Origin: Paralimibaculum aggregatum
GTDB taxonomy: Bacteria; Pseudomonadota; Alphaproteobacteria; Rhodobacterales; Rhodobacteraceae
Length of the DNA stretch: 64,000 nucleotides
Direction of reading: 5' to 3'
Assembly: GCF_030270585.1 (NCBI RefSeq)
Contig: NZ_BSYI01000006.1
Coordinates: forward strand, 1-64,000
In this document: positions 62,723 through 64,000 of the stretch, in pieces
Position numbering within the stretch: the first letter of the stretch is position 1
Layout of the letters: each line of letters starts with the position of its first letter
The notes under the pieces: generated by a model
What the model was told of the DNA's origin: nothing
The model's input: only the letters and a program-made list of their open reading frames with translations
Database searches by the model: none
Translations under genes and position numbers: made by a program

Positions 62723-64000
62723 TCAGCAGGCGCCCATGGCCTTGCCGCGCTGCCGCGCCGGTGCCTCGGGCGCCTCGTGTGCCGGAAGCGCCTCGGCCAC
62801 CGCGGCATAGAGGAGCTGCAGCGAGATCGGCTTGGTCACGTAGCCGGCGACGCCGAGGGCGGCGAGCTCGGCCTGGCGCTCGGGCCGCGCATCGGCGGTG
62901 AGCGCGATCACCGGCACCTCCGCCACTGGCCCGGAGAACCGGCGGATGCGCGAGATGGTCTCCACCCCGTCGAGCACCGGCATGTGCAGGTCGAGCAGCA
63001 CGAGATCGATCGCCTCGCGCCCCAGCGTCTCCAGCGCCTCGCCGCCATCGGCAGCCTCGATCACCTCGGCGCCGGTCGGCTCCAGCATCAGGCGGGCCAC
63101 CAGGCGGTTGGTCGCCACGTCGTCGACGACGAGGATCCGCCGGCCCTGCAGATCGACGGGCGGCGGCGCCTCCGGCAAACCGGACGGCGGCGCCGGCACC
63201 GGCGCGGGCAGGCTGCCTGCGGCCGGAACGCCGGCCCGGAAGGTGAGGGTGAAGACGGTGCCGACATTCTCGGTGCTCGCGAAGCGCAGATCCCCCTCCA
63301 TCATGCCCGCGAGCCGCCGGGTGATCGCGAGGCCGAGGCCGGTGCCGCCGAAGCGCCGCGTGGTGGAATCGTCGGCCTGGGTGAAGGATTCGAAAAGCCG
63401 CGGGCGCGCCGCCTCGGGGATGCCGATGCCGGTGTCGCGCACGATCAGCGCGAGGCTGATCCGGCCGTTCGCATCGGGCTCGCCGAGCGGGCGGAGCGAG
63501 ATCTCGACGCCGCCGCTGTCGGTGAACTTCACGGCATTGGAGATCAGGTTGGTCGCGCATTGGCGCACCCGGGTCGGGTCGAAGACCAGCCGCGCCGGCA
63601 GCTCGGGCGCGATCTCCAGCCGGAACGACAGCTGCTTCTCGCGCGCCAGCGGCTGCCAGAGCTTGCCGATCTGGCGGATCAGGCTGCCGAGATCGCCCTC
63701 GGTCTCGGCGATGTCCATGCGGCCGGCATCGATCTTGGAGAGGTCGAGGATGTCGTTCAGCAATTCCATCAGGCTGCGCCCGCTTTCTAGGATGGTGAGC
63801 ACCTTCTCGCGGTCCTCCGGGTCCCGGTCGTCGGCCGCCAGCGCGGAGGCGATGCCGAGGATGCCGTTCATCGGGGTGCGGATCTCGTGGCTCATCGCGG
63901 CGAGGAAGCTGGCCTTCGAGCGATCCGCCGCCTCGGCCGCGTCGCGGGCCTTCTGCAGATCGGCGGTGCGCCGGACGACCCGGTCCTCGAGTTCCTGCTT
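62723..64000 (-). CDS. Hybrid sensor histidine kinase/response regulator, 5' part outside the window
   Basis: The last 425 residues are present. A coiled-coil linker ([20 protein letters not shown]) at the window edge leads into the dimerisation helix [20 protein letters not shown] with the phospho-accepting His. N box [14 protein letters not shown] box [10 protein letters not shown] box and G box [16 protein letters not shown] complete the kinase. A Pro-rich linker (about 30 residues) is followed by a receiver domain: [18 protein letters not shown], the phospho-Asp in [14 protein letters not shown], and the conserved Lys in [12 protein letters not shown]. The sensor input lies outside the window, so the signal cannot be inferred. 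Confidence 0.95.
   Translation of the reverse strand, partial: KQELEDRVVRRTADLQKARDAAEAADRSKASFLAAMSHEIRTPMNGILGIASALAADDRDPEDREKVLTILESGRSLMELLNDILDLSKIDAGRMDIAETEGDLGSLIRQIGKLWQPLAREKQLSFRLEIAPELPARLVFDPTRVRQCATNLISNAVKFTDSGGVEISLRPLGEPDANGRISLALIVRDTGIGIPEAARPRLFESFTQADDSTTRRFGGTGLGLAITRRLAGMMEGDLRFASTENVGTVFTLTFRAGVPAAGSLPAPVPAPPSGLPEAPPPVDLQGRRILVVDDVATNRLVARLMLEPTGAEVIEAADGGEALETLGREAIDLVLLDLHMPVLDGVETISRIRRFSGPVAEVPVIALTADARPERQAELAALGVAGYVTKPISLQLLYAAVAEALPAHEAPEAPARQRGKAMGAC

Overview
The window reads as chromosomal DNA of a very GC-rich alphaproteobacterium of the Rhodobacterales (Rhodobacter/Paracoccus relatives). The evidence is gene order and gene content. The block coxB-ctaB-small ORF-ctaG-coxC-SURF1-(MFS)-thrC-M16 peptidase-GNAT, the block DUF4170-DUF374 acyltransferase-waaA-lpxK, an aa3-type oxidase subunit IV of 44 residues, a VPLPA-CTERM protein, and lineage-typical families (DUF6173, DUF6476, TIGR02186) all point there. 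I assign no species. GC content was judged by eye, not counted.

Layout: 1-5.4 kb holds uvrB (its 3' end runs off the left edge), a probable terminator-bearing small RNA, a duplicated Ala/Pro-rich tail ORF, a complex I accessory subunit and manC. 5.4-9.1 kb has no credible gene and is made of degenerate and tandem repeats. 9.1-12.7 kb carries a surface-sorted protein, pmbA and a cysQ-like phosphatase. 12.7-15.3 kb is a second repeat desert. 15.3-19.7 kb is a lipid A/Kdo operon (DUF4170, acyltransferase with a giant Pro/Glu tail, waaA, lpxK). 19.7-21.2 kb is an array of about eleven degraded copies of the lpxK 3' end, followed by a strong terminator. 21.4-26.2 kb is a leftward block (HExxH protein, oxidase subunit IV, isomerase, DUF6173, MBL hydrolase, acyl-CoA dehydrogenase). 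26.3-27.3 kb is a Sua5-type gene, followed by 3.4 kb of repeats to a cytochrome c. 31-39 kb has a P1 peptidase, a GGDEF/EAL protein, RluA-type synthase, rpoH, a DsbD-N-like protein and YqgE. 39-48 kb is the threonine synthase and cytochrome oxidase biogenesis block. 48-56 kb has tldD and a six-gene leftward glycosyltransferase operon. 56-64 kb has an MscS-like channel, YdcH, a SprA-like HExxH protein, a TauE-TIGR02186 pair and the C-terminal part of a hybrid histidine kinase.

The most unusual property is in the repeats. Several intergenic arrays start at, or are visibly derived from, the 3' end of the neighbouring gene (lpxK, tsaC/Sua5, DUF6476 gene, cytochrome c gene, the Ala/Pro-rich ORF). 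Units range from 14-15 bp to 222 bp. One 222-bp pair differs at a single base, so expansion looks recent. Independently, an 80-bp imperfect palindrome is dispersed between genes: four full-length copies, one deleted copy and two diverged relatives. These, plus two putative structured small transcripts, are the best candidates for undescribed biology here.

Functionally the genes cover DNA repair, respiration (complex I accessory subunit, aa3 oxidase subunits and assembly), outer-membrane lipid A assembly, envelope glycosylation, TldD/PmbA proteolysis, heat-shock control and c-di-GMP signalling.
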